Part shown: piece after piece, positions 43,301 through 56,900 of the stretch
How positions within the stretch are numbered: the stretch's first letter is position 1
Layout of the letters: each line of letters starts with the position of its first letter
Source: Hepsetus odoe
Taxonomy: Eukaryota > Chordata > Actinopteri > Characiformes > Hepsetidae
DNA length: 64,000 nt
Direction of reading: 5' to 3'
Assembly (NCBI GenBank): GCA_017165825.1
Contig: CM029369.1
Coordinates: 9,796,841-9,860,840, forward strand
Notes under the pieces: generated by a model
What the model saw: only the letters and a program-made list of their open reading frames with translations
The model's database searches: none
What the model was told of the DNA's origin: nothing
Program-made: the position numbers and the translations under genes

Positions 43301-46300
43301 TCAGTGTAGTACACAGAGTGTTCAAACAGACTGATACCAAAGGGGTGAGGAATCACTGTGCCTCCATGCACTACTGTTTTCCTTCAAAGCAATCAGACAA
43401 TGACGTGAATTATTTAACTCAAGGGCAATCTGTAGTTGGTTACTAAATACAGCAATTATTTTCCTGTATTTCATCTGTGAAATATCTGCTGAGATACAGT
43501 GCGAAATAAAGTCTCATTGAATCAATGTCCAATAAAAAATATCCAGAGATAACAGACAACAAGCAGACACCTCTGATCAATAGTGGGAACTGAAAAAGCC
43601 ACACACAGATAAAACAACACTGAATAGTTTGCTTGCATACCTGTGTAAACCATCATAGGTAGTGGTTTCAATATAGTCATAGCGACTGTCCACCCAGTAC
43701 ACCCTCTTGGCTTCAATATCAAGTGTGATCCCAGCAGGCCAGCCCAGTTTGGATCTAATAATACCATAGCGGTTGGTGCCATCCATGTAGGCCCTCTCCA
43801 GACCAGGCTCACCGTTCAGTGTGTCCCAGTCAGAGAAGAAAAGATACCTACACAAAATCAGAAATATCAGAAATTAAAAGAAAAGAAAGTCTAATTAAAA
43901 GAAAGTCTAATTGTAAACTATGCGATCATATTACAGTCCAAAAGGGACCTGGACACATTCCAAGGGCAGTGCATATAGACCTCCTGAAAAATCTCATTCT
44001 GGGACAGGATCCAAGTTATTGGACACTAGCTATACTAAGCCTTCATTTTACAAAAGTCAGTGACCCCAAAGGAAAAAAGCCTTCTGCATTTGAAAAGAAC
44101 CCCTGAGCACTTTCATCAGAAGCACTACAGCTGTGTGCATTAACTGTCACTTCCTAATTTCGCAGGCTCTATCTGGCTCTGATTCCATATTGGGTTTCAG
44201 TGCATCTCCTCTTTTTTTATTACTTCCAGCTAATCCTTTACAGTAGTATAGTATATAGTTCTAAAACTCCCTAACTAATTACTTCTTCCTGCTTAAGGAA
44301 GACAGAGGACGACAGAAGTGAAGCCAGTGGGAGATATCATTATAAGCTGATCAGTGATCTGTTTTGTGGTTTCTTTTTACAAGATTAAAACTTTTCATAT
44401 GCTAGTCCTAAATAAGTCAAAAGAACAGTGAGGATTAATGAAAGATGAAGCACTTGCTTATTAGATTTTTTGCTCATTATATGAGAATGTTAGCTGGATG
44501 TCAGTTCTCAATGTCAGTGATATCTCCCCCTACACCACCAAAGTGGGCAAGTGAGGGATAGCACATGAAAAACTTTCATCTTTTACCAACAATCATTCTG
44601 CCTATTTACACATTACCAAACCATTCTTCCAAAAACTATTTGGGTAAACTTTGTGTGGTAGAAAATGCCTGGTCTACTTGAGTTGCAGAAGATGATCCTT
44701 TTTAAATGACTCACCCAATGGTTGGGTCTACAGCCAGTCCCCTTGGGTTTCCCAGGTTCTCTGCGATGAGTGTGACACGATTGTTTCCGTCAAAGTCCAC
44801 CATGTCAATTCGGTTGACACTGGCTTCCACCACATAAAGTTTATTGTTCACCCAGTCAACGGCAAGGTTCTCAGGATAGTCAACTGATACATTGAGAATC
44901 ACCTGTAAATGCGACCCATCCATGTCCACTGAAAATACCTGGCCAACAAACAGAACAAATCCTTGTTAAAAGAAGATAAGCTATTTGGTTTTTATGTCTC
45001 CAGTGAGCAGTATATCTTGATACATGGTAAGTGAGAAAGAAAATATGTATAATTTCAACCAATGTCCATGATAAGATGTGGAGGATATCCTCTCTTTTAA
45101 TAATAAGGTCTAATACAACTGGGTTTCTGGTTACACATGTATCATCCAGCTAGCTTATCTGTCCAGTAGCATTTAGGTGGTGCCACAGGGGCAGTACTGT
45201 GAAACCACTGCCCTACTGATTTCAAGATGGCACCAGCTTCTCAGGGTGGACCACTTGGCATTGTAACAGAAGCTAAAGCACTACTGCTCTTTGCAGGCCT
45301 TGCTCTTTGGAAACCAAAACCAGACGTCCTAGAGAGTGGGATTCTCAACTGACCTGTTTAACGGAAACATAAGCTGTGGAAGAAGTCTGCTGCTTTGCCT
45401 CATTCACAGACCCCCTGCTAGGAGGCTACTGGCATTCCCTTGAATTGCTGTACTAATTGCAGACCCCCAGTTCTTGGTATGTCCCTGCTTTTCAGCTCTA
45501 TGGCTGGGGTTAAAACTAGAGAGCAGCCAAAAGCTTGAACAAAGCCCTCTGAGTTGGCTAAGGAATGCATAAAAATGGCTGGATGCAAAGAAAATAAATA
45601 CTACTAGTCACTTTGGATGCTCTCAGCTTACATAAAATTGCACAGAAATATGCAAGCATTTTCCAGAATATCAGCCACTTTCCAAGAAAAAACACAGAAA
45701 ACACTGCAGATCAGATCCAGCCACTGGGACTGCAGCCATACAGGAGCCAAGCTGCTCTCCCATTATTACAGTATTAGCAGTATCTACAGGCATCAGTCAA
45801 AGAATTCACTTTCTGCTGTCAGGTGGCCAACTTCCTTCACAACTTGAGTACACTGACAAACATCAGCCTTGCTTATCCTCAGGAAGTAGGTGTCACAGGG
45901 GTGCATTTTCTAAAACTATTTTGTTCTAGTAGGAAGGGGTACAGAACAGAAGAAATCACACAGGCAATACTATGTTTTGATGAACTGGTCTTGCATAGGC
46001 ATTTGACCAAAAGCTTCAGCTTTTGAAGCTGGGTGGTGGTAGTCTAGAGGTAGGGTCCTCGCCTGTGGACCTAGAGGTCCCAGGTCCGAATCCCTCCTCC
46101 AGCACTACCACCACTGGGTCCCTGAGCAAGACTCGGAGTTGCTCCAGGGGGACTGTCCCTGTAATTAGTCACTCTGGATAAGAGGAGCGTAAATGTAAAT
46201 GCAAAATGAAGCCAGGTAAGATCGAAGGTATGCGAAGGTAAGATCAGAGCAGAGATGACTGTTGATGACTGAGATGACTGACAACTAATCTGGACATGTA

Positions 46301-49300
46301 TGTGCAAAGAAGCAGTAACATTGGTCTCTATCTATGGAAGTGCAGGAATTGTTCTTAAAAACAAATGTAAGCAAGTGTAATTCAGTCTATAAAGGTTAGC
46401 ACCTCAGGGTACCTATGAAATACAACTCATTAAAAATTGCAAACTGAGATGGATTATTAGATGCCAAAACTTCTTAAATGAGATATATGATAAGATATGC
46501 AATCTTTAACAAAGCAGTCTCAAAAATATGAGAACTGTTAACAAAGTTCTATTAAATAGGTTAAAGAAATCTTTAAATAACAAAGGTATATATTATGACG
46601 TCAATTACCTTGTTTTGAATAGTGTCAGTCCAGAAGACCCTTTGAAGCTGATAGTGGAAGTCCACTCCCACCACCACTCCCCTGTTTTGTGACTGAACCA
46701 GGGTACGAGAGCTATGGCCATGAATATCTCCGATCAGCAAGTCTCTTCCATTTGAAAAGAGCAAAGATGCCAATCCAGCTGCAGAGATATAATTGCACGA
46801 CTTGTTATCCCAAGTATATTCGGGATACGAGTGTATTCATATTCTCAAATGTGCACCCATTGTCAACACAGGCATTTAATTGCATCTAGACAGCTTGTAA
46901 AATCTCAGAGAAAAGCAATTTCAATGTCCTGCTATGGATCAGCTGCACATGCCTGGGCCTTAGGGTACCATAATCAATGCCAAGTTTCAGCTAGATTGGT
47001 ATAAATCCTCCAGAAATGGGCTGACATGCTGGGGTGTTTTTTCTCTTCCAGCTCGATCCAATTTCTTTGGGATAAGTTGGTGATTCTTAACTAATTATAT
47101 ACCATCAATATTTAATCTGACTAATACTGTTGTGGCTGAATGCAATCAAATCCTCATTGCAATGTTTTAGCATCCAGTGTCAAGCCTTCCATGAAGACCG
47201 GATGCTGTTACCGCTGCAAAGGGGGAAAAACTCCCTGTTACTACTAAATTTCAGAGGACCTGCCAAAGGAGTGATTAGGTAGCAGGCATCTGAGAAATGT
47301 TTTAAAAATTAAGTTATTTAAATCAACCTCTTTCAGGGACTCTTTCAAAGACCTTGAAATAACTCAAATTAATGCTTAAGACAGCTAAACTTTAGAAAAA
47401 ACCTTTCTTAGCATTAGAAAGATCCATTTCAAAGTCTTGTCAAGTTTAAGGAAAAAAATAAGTAGTGACAGGGGCTCTGCAGATAAATTATGTAGAAGTT
47501 AGATATATTAGGCTGGGCACTGTGGTGATTCACAACAAGAGGTAACGTCAGGAAACAATGTATTTATATAAGATATAGCTCTTTTAACAGCCAGGATTCA
47601 TTGGTGGCTGGGCTCTTGCCACTTGCCATTGATGTTTATTTGGGACTTTACTTTGGTAACCTCTTCATACCACACTCTAAAACCCACTGTATATGCACAA
47701 ACAGCTCATGTGTAACAGTGGCTAAACATAGACTTAATCCTGTGATCTGGAAAATTTAAGTGCAAGTATCATGCATTTAATACATATGTTTTAATTACAC
47801 TGTGAAAAAAGCTTCTGTCTTTCTTAATGCATGGAACTGAAACATTGTATTGCCATTAGTAAATACAAAAAAGCTGTAGGGAGTGGGCTCAGTATGGTAC
47901 ATACAGGAAGCTCCCACACTAGCCATTCTGTGTGCTACATAAGAAAATGAAGAAATGAAAAACAGCTGAAAACAATGCACTCAGCAGAAGATGGCATTTG
48001 GGGTTTTAGTTGTTAAATTTGCTAAATGTTTAAAAAGCTAAGCTCTAAAACAAATTAGTTAAAATCATAAAACCAATTTCCATAGCTTTTTGATGACACT
48101 GATATAGCAAGCAAATGTGTTTTCTTTTAACTAAACAAGGTGAAGTAGAGAACATAAACAAACAAATGGCAAGAAATAAAATAATGGCAAGCAGCATGCA
48201 AAAGCATGCAACTCACTCACAAGATGCATTGGCTCTGCAATATCTGTGCTGCTCCAGTACATATCCTTCCCGACAGCTGCAGCGATGGGTACCTATCCGA
48301 TCCTCACATAGCTGATCACATACGCCCCAGAGCTGGCACTCATCATAGTCTGCACCATGGAAACAGCATGACAAAGACAAAGACACAGAATACACAGATT
48401 CAAAGGTTAGAAGCGATTAAAGAAAACCTTTGCATATCTTTGCATGCAACAAAGCCCATGTGAGTTTTATAAAGATCAGCTACTTGAGAAAGCTGGTATT
48501 ACCAATACAGGAGCGGCTATTGTTGCTGACCACATATCCAGAGGGACAGGAGCAGACCCCACCCTCAGGAGACATTTGACAGCGATGCTCACAGCTCAAA
48601 GATGCACATCGCCAGATACCTGCAAATCAAAGCAAATGAAGCTTCACTTCATGTCAACAGTTGTTCAACAGGCTGGAAACTTGATTAACACCTTGATTAA
48701 CACAACAGTCTTGATTAACACATTACACATTGTTCAGTTATTAAAGAAGGCATATTACTTCCTAACCATTATGAATAATATAGTAACAGCTTTGAAAATG
48801 AATTGATGTGTATGGTCACGAGAATTAAAGTTTTAAGAGCAAATGTGAAATTTGAATATTACAAGATTATGACTATTCAAATCATGTTGTTTGAATTAGA
48901 CCAGCAATAGGCTAGTTATGGGTTATGAGATATCAGTCTTCAATGAATGGATACTGACTGCAGTTGCGTCCAGCCGTCGAGTTGGTTTCATCTTCCCCAT
49001 CAGGACAGTTAGGTTTCTCATCACAGAGATGCTCCATGGAGATACAAACACCAGACGAGGGGCATGGCCATTCACCGGGGTAACATTCTCGCTGGACATT
49101 ATCTAGGATATAATACAAAATCCATCAGGCCCTTTTCCTAAGATGAAGAGGAAACAATGTATTTCTATAAGATATAAAGATATGGTTCTTTTTTCCATAG
49201 ATTCTGTATTCCTTCCCAGTAAACATATCAGTGCAGAGTCACACACTGCAAAATAAGTAGAAGGACACCCAGAGAACAAGCTGAACAGGGACTGGGCAGA

Positions 49301-50904
49301 TGACTAAAACCTGCTTGATAACAGCATAAACAATGTATGAGGTTTACCAAAAAGACAGCAGCCTTATCTGCCTTGGAATGAGAAGCCACCTGGCTTAGCC
49401 CTTTTTTGTCTGGTAAAACAACGTTGTTTTAAATCATGAGAAGTAACCACTCTGAGAGGGTCACATGGGAGCTCGAACCAGGGCCTCTCAAAGCGAAAGC
49501 TCTTCAAGCAAACTGGAGAAGTTTTAAAGAGCATTAGAGAGTCTCATTGATCAGCAGCCATAGAGTGGAAATGAATGGCTGATGAGAGCCCTCGCTGTGC
49601 ACAACAGCCAGGCCAGTCCACACCTGGGGGGCTGAAGGTTAACAAAACAAGATTTCTCACACAGTCAAAATCTGTGTTTCTTTAGGTGTTGTTCTTACAT
49701 GAACAAGTTGATATGACATTCATTAAAAGAGTAATCAGTTACTCTATTACCAGTAATAAATAACCAGTAACAGAAAAGCATTCCTTACTACGGAAAATCA
49801 CCCACCACAGCCTCTCTCATCAGCATTGTCCCCACAATCATCCTCTCCATCGCACAACCACACCTGGTGTATGCAACGACCACTTGGGCAAGTGAAGTAA
49901 GTCCCTCTACATGTAGGGTAAGCTGTGGTGTGAAAGAGCATTAAATAAGAAACAACTCACAGAAGTATATAGATGGACAATCACCCATTAAATAACAGGC
50001 ATATTATTCATTCTTATTATTAACTGTTAATCATTTTTAAGACATTTACTTTACTAACTACTATAAAATGTTTTTAAATTAAAACAATTTGTGAGTTATA
50101 TAGAGTTATATAGTCACGAAAGCAAGGAAGTGAAGTATGAGGTCAGCTAATGGCCCTTTAAATTTAATACCATATTGTTCACTATAAATGGAAACAAAGC
50201 TGAAGAGTTTGTTACAAATTGAAATGTAATAGTTGCACAGAAAACCGTAATGCACGCACTGCAATTCTGTTCATCACTACTGTCTCCACAGTCATCATCA
50301 TGGTCGCAGACATATCCACGTGGAACACATTCTCCATTACTGCACTGAAACTGGCCACTACTGCATCGCTGAGCTGTGAAGCCCGAAAAAAAACCAAAAA
50401 AAAACCCACAACTTACATTAGATATCTCTAGAAAGTGCATGCTTTCTCTGCTTTCTTATTAAATAGAAAGCAGAAGACAAATAACCACAGCGATCTCTTC
50501 AAAATAGTGAAATATTTGACATCACCACCAATGTCTTTTTTAATTTATATACATTTATTAATGACTATGGTGCAATATATATTGTTCATGAAAAACATTG
50601 TGATATAGAAGTGATATAGAAGTAAATTCAAGTCATTATCTCATTTATTCTAGCAGCATTGTTATAAAGTTTTATTCTGGCAACTAAGTTGGAGCTCTGC
50701 TCCAGCATCTATTGTGAAGTGTACAGGCAGTGTGTATTCCCTGCCAGAGACAGACACTCACTGCAGTTGGCCTCATCAGAGCCGTCTCGGCAGTTGAGCA
50801 CCTGGTCACAGTGTTGGGTTCTGTTATAGCATGCCCCGTTAGCACACCTGAGTTCTGAGCACTCTGGGTAGTCTAAAATAGAGAGAGAGAGTGAAAGAGA
50901 GAGA

Positions 50905-50944
<40 letters not shown>

Positions 50945-53900
50945 AGAGATCATCCAGCCATCACTCACTCATTCAATTAAATATAATTACTCTGTAACAT
51001 GATATTGCTAAATATGGAGCACAGGGAACAGACTGTATTTTTTTTCCAAAAGAGGTATCAAGATAAACCTTTTAATTAGAAAAAAGAATTAAAGAATCAA
51101 TATACCACTAAAGTATAATGTAAGTGAGTGAATAAATATGTAATATGCAGCGGTGTGTGCCCAGATCTTTGGCTCAGTAATACAATAGCAGCTGAGCGAC
51201 ATTTCCCTCTAATCCACCAAGGAATCTGCAATCAACTTCTGACAACAAGAAGCATATTGTGGCCATTTCTGTCCATCAACGAGCCCCTTAATCTTACAAA
51301 TTGATTAAAATGCCACAGGAGCCTGGAGGAGGGGTGGAGTCTTCCACCCCCAACAATGCACGCATACATATTGCACTCTGATGGCTGACTTACGGCAGTT
51401 TCTCTCATCTGCTCCATCTGAACAGTCAGGCAGATGGTCACACCTGTACTCTCCCGGGATGCAGGCCCCATTAGTGCAGCTGAACTGTGTGCTGGAGCAA
51501 GTTCTGCCAGCTGCAGAGAGATCAAGGGAGAATTGTTTAATATATGAATTGGGTGGTCCTCATCTAAGACATTCAACCTGTCGCCTAGCCCACACACTAA
51601 GCTTATCATGTGAGGAAAATGATAGTACTGATGGCCAAGAGAACACTTGGATTTGACAAGCTGCATATAAGAACATGACACAAAAAAAGGACAAGATTCA
51701 TGGCACTAAGAAAGACAAAAGAACAAGATTAAAGGCACTAAGAATGCCTAAGAAAGAGAAAGAGGGAGACAGAGAAGAGACGTACGACAGTTCTGTCTCT
51801 CATCTGAGCCATCTTCACAGTCCTCCTCATCATCACACTGCCAGGGGTCTGGAATGCATTCGCCATCACTCAGACACTGGAACTGACCTGCTTCACAGGT
51901 TGATTGGGCTGAAAGAACAAAGTCAGCTAGCTTTATTAACAAACACATAAAAAATAAACTGCACACAGGGATTTCTACTTCCGATGGTCAAAGGAACAGT
52001 TTGGCCAAGAATCTAACATTTTTACATCGTTGTAGAATCTCCTTCTCGTATAAGGCACAACTAAACAGGCAAATCTCAAACATCCAATATGCATGGCCTG
52101 AATTATTACATTTGGTTAAAATTTGTTAACTGATTTTTAGCCATCTTAGGATCTTAACAATAAAAAAGGAGTTGTTATTCTGCTCTTTAAATATATTAAA
52201 AATAAAAATCATTATTTATTTATAGAGCGCACTTCTCAAACCCACTAGAAACTTTGGCACATTTTCCATCTAGTGAACATTTACAGTTTAGATCATGAAA
52301 ATAAACCACTGAATCGTATTTTTTCCTCAAAACAGTTAAAACATTACAACAGTATTTACATGAGTCAGTGATTGTGATAGCAGGGTGAGTGTGAGTGTAT
52401 GTGAGTGAAAGAGCGTTAACTCACGGCAGCCACTTTCATCTGAGTCGTCTGTACAGTCTGCAGTGCCATCGCAGCGCCAGCCTGCCGGGATACACCTGCC
52501 TGTCCCACAGAGGAACTGGCCCGACTCACACCCTGAATCTGCACAGACAGAAACAAGGTCACTTGCTAGCTACTGCTTGTGCAACAGTGGGACTATCCTT
52601 TTAATCTACCAAAATTTTTCTCTGAATCATCAGTAGAAAAAGTGAATACTTTAAGAGGACACTTTCTCTACACTTTAGAAAACCTGAATAGCAGTAAATG
52701 AAGAGTCACTATGAATAGACAAAAAGACACAAAAATGCAAATGGATTGGTGTGGGTGTTCTATTTAAAAGCCACTCCTTTGGCATGCATTTACACAAAAA
52801 CAGCAATTCATCAGCCTTAATATTTAACCTTGTGGTAAGCTGTTTTAGGCAGAAAATGTCAGTACACAAAGTTCAATACTAGAAATCAAAACATGGCACA
52901 CCATGAAAAGACAACATGCAAACAGCAATTGAGTTGATGAATCCGAAAGCTACTCCTGTTTTACGCATTGCATATAAGCAGACCTTCATTAGCAGACCCC
53001 ATTATTATACATTCAGAAAATGGATAGCACTCTTCACTCCTCTTATGAAAACAGAAATGCTCTCTAAGTGTAAGTAGAGGTGAAGGCTGCTATTGATGAA
53101 GCACACAGTTAAGAGGATTGACAAGTGGCGGAGCAGAGCGTGCCAGCCGACCATCAGACACTTACACAACCCTCGCTTCTCTCTTCCCAATCCCTCCTTT
53201 TGATCTCTGCCTGTGAGTGGCATCTCGGGAGATAAGGCACTACCCCTGTACCTTCCCCGCCGCGCTCGGCGAGATATCGACTAAAGCAGCATAGTTCAGC
53301 TGGGGAGCCCTCGGACAGGGCAGCCTCAAAAAAAAAAAAAAAAAAAAAAAAACGGAATGCTCTGATTGTCTCTCACTGACACTCTGATTAATGGTGCATG
53401 CTGTTCCTTGTCAGAAACGTAATTGGGATAAATAGTGGTACCGGGTGGTACCGCAGCTCTTGCACCCAAATTCCAAAAACTGATGGGAGATGCAAGGTGG
53501 AGGGAGGTGGCTAAAGGGCTAGGGCTGGTGGGTGAGTGAGTGGGTCTTATCACTGCCTACCTTTAAACACACTCTCTCTGTCTCTGGTCAAACACAGGGC
53601 AGATATTGTGAGAAAAACAAACCAACACACTAAACAGACGCATCAATCAGAGTTTTCCTAAATATAGATTATATACTCCTAAATATCTAAAACTTCAAGG
53701 TATTAAACATCATATTGATCTTTAGTCAGACATTTCTTCTTTCTAGAGCTAGTGCCACCAGAAATGTTACCTTTATATCTTTATTATAATGGACAAAGTT
53801 GAATAATGAACACGATGAACCGTGAGGGACTGTCAAACAACACTGAACAATATTGAACAATAAGAATAAATAAAGAAGTAAAATGACAGTGTGTTAAGAT

Positions 53901-56900
53901 CAGTCAAAAGGAAACACTTGAAATAAGACTATGCTGTGAGGTTTGACATTAAACCTCCCAGCAACTTAGTTGAAAAATCCCCCACAAGGTTTTGTTCACT
54001 GAGTGGTTGAATGTCTCTGTTATAAAAGAAACTGTTGAAACTGTTTTTTTTTTTTTTTTTAAAGAAGAAGCGGGGGAACTATTTATATTAGTTAACTAAT
54101 ATTATCAAAAGTTCTGAACTGAAAAGATGCATTCAGCCTGCTAACTATATAGAACGTTTTAGGCATGATCAGTTCCATTTGACAGTAAAAATAAGCAGAG
54201 TTAAACAACCTAATTTATGATCATTTGTAATCTTCTCTCTGTCTTTAAAGGTAGATCTTATCCTATGCCAGCGAGCTTTGGGGTCAGTGTCTGGGCTGTT
54301 GCACTAAAAGCATGGCGATGGCCTTCTCATATCTAGAGGTCTCGACTCACATTAACAAGGCCACACCAAACCCAGCACTTTTAAAGCGTGCCAGCCAAAT
54401 GGACTTCCAATTTAACTCCTTAAGCAGCCAATTGGGAAGCCAGCCTTTTTCCTGCTCAGTTTACTAATGATAAAATTGCTCCTCCACTTGCTCAAAGGCA
54501 GTCTTTGTTAAGAGGACATGATCCCGGAGGTTTTCAGCAGTGTCTGTAATGCACAGGTAGACAACTGGCACATACAGTATTAGGGGAGCAGGACACACTT
54601 ACTGACACAAGTCACACAACAGGATTTAACCATCGTGCCAGCAAGCCCGGATTATCAACTTCACACAATGGAAGACAGCAAACATGACTTTTGTAACACA
54701 TTTCTATATTCTAATTTTAGATGAAGCATCAATGTACTGGAAGAAATCTCCAGCTCTTTATTGAAGGAACTGGGATGAATTACTGATCACAGTCAATCAT
54801 TTAAAGCAGTAAACTGCAATCTCAAAGGACAGGTTCTGCAGAGCTCCCTCAGAAACAGCAACCTAATGTCTAACCTAAGTGTGTTATACATTAGATTAAC
54901 AGCTTCAACCAACCTTTGCCAAAAGAGAAACATATCTGCTAGGGCTTTCAAAATAAAGCCAGTGTTTCCTAACAGTATCAGTTCCGGGAAAGGTGACGGG
55001 CAAAGTGAAGTGGGCTTTTTGAACAGAACTATCCTGTGTCGAGTTGTTCCTTCTTTAGGAAAATTAACCCTTCAGAGGGATTTCGTTGAGACATCTTAAT
55101 TTAGAAATTAAAAATTAAACTTGAGAATGCATGACTGACACTAACAGAACACCAACTTGAATGTCCCATTGACTATTGTGTGAAGAGTGGCTTGTATTAT
55201 GCTAATAGATTTTTGTCCTGTTAAAGGGGTATGTGGGTTTTTTCCCTTCATTAATGTCTTTGCTCTGGCTGTTTTGTTTGGTTTAGTGTTTTCTTTTTTT
55301 GCCTTCCCTTCTTGCTTTTTTCAAACCATGTCTTTTCTAATTAGCCAACTTAAACCCACAGCAGGCAAGAATCCCCAAAACTATCTGAGGGGTAAGATAA
55401 GGGGGACGCCCCACCACCAGCCCACAAAGGGCAGCAGTGGAGGAATTTTCATTAGAATGAAGCCTCCCAAAGGCTTAGACCCCACTGTGAAATCACAATG
55501 GCACAATGGGCCGGCTGGCTGGGCTGCAGCCCTATAACTGAAAGTGTCAGCACGCCAAAGGAGCCTATGGAGATGGATAACAGCGTGGAAAAATACAGTA
55601 GAGCTTCCTGTGCAAAATGAAAGCCTAACAGAGGCCCCCTTTGGCCCATCCTCCTCCATCCTTCTATCCCTCCTGCCTCCCAAAAAAAAAAAAAGCCAAA
55701 ATGGCACTTGCCAGCCACTGTCCCCCACAACATCTCATTCTAGCCTTGTGGGGCCATGGGAGAGGTGCTGCCTCTTTCATCAGTGCCGCCTTGTTTTGGT
55801 GCGTCCCGGCAGTCTGGATGAATGTGGAGGGGGAAGACTGGCAGTACCGACCGTCAGGGCCAGCCTTGCTGTCAGAGCAGAGGGCTGCTGCTTGTTTCAT
55901 ATGGAAATGGACATGGCCAAATGCAGTCAATTGCTTAACAACTGACTTTGGCTCTTGCATCTACATTGAGAGCAGAGAAAAGAGCCAGTGGTACAAGTGA
56001 ATGGGTTTGGCATGGATGGAAAGTAGAGAGGAGGCAAACCTGGAGTAAGTCTGCCTATAAAGACACACTTGATTGAGTATGTTTAGAAGGGCTTAAGATT
56101 TATTTTAAAAATTACAGAAAATAAAAAAGGTTTTCCAAACTGAATGTCTCATTGTGACATTAATATATTTTAAGCCAATAAATGTATATGTAAATGTATC
56201 AATCATTTAGACTCAGGTCTTCTACTGAGTATAAATGAAGCACAAATTCTCAATTAATGAAAATCTGAAACAAACAACAAACTGAGCATCCTCATTTCTA
56301 CAAAATGCACTGTATTCTTTGCAGCTTCACCATAATATATTGAAACCAAATTCACAGCTTGACAGGATGTATGTTTGACATATTTAATAGCTGCAGCTGT
56401 ATCATAAAGCTTCCAAGAATCATAAAGCATGTAACAGAGAATATGGAAATTTGTCTGCATGGGAGTTCCTGCTAATGGTGCTATTTTGAGTCAGGAGGAT
56501 TAGACTTTATCAGGTCCAACTGTGTTAACTTCTGTTCATATTCCTAATACAGCAGTGCTGATGCCCAAGGATTTACACTGGAAAAGGTCTGCTGCATGTG
56601 TGAGGTTTTAGCAGCACGTGTAGGACAAAGAAAAGGGATTTGAAAGTAGGGTTAGGGTTAGATGTCTGATTTGAAAAACAGACATCACTTGCAAGTGTTT
56701 GGTTTTGTCTTTATGTATTAACTTCGAACACGAGTTGCAATATTTAGCATCATTTGAAAGAACAAGTGAAAAAGACGATTGATACTGTGTGTCTGTTTTT
56801 TGGCTTGATACAGATTTGGTTTACACCTCATTTCATGCATCGTGAGCAGGCATCCTCAATTATCTTACATGTCTTAATGCCATGGGTCACATTGTAAAAA

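Larger units (their letters stand above)
44939..48220 (-). other. lrp2: lrp2 introns 10 and 11
   Basis: Introns of 1.4 and 1.7 kb around exon 11. Only the SINE at 46031 is recognised. Confidence 0.7.

Noticed and set aside
53562..53584. Possible microexon in intron 1 (AG…gtagg)
   Set aside because: At 23 nt it would shift the frame between exons 1 and 2.
55187..56000. Overlapping open frames of 95-133 codons on both strands
   Set aside because: Several frames are open at once and none has protein-family features; explained by base composition.
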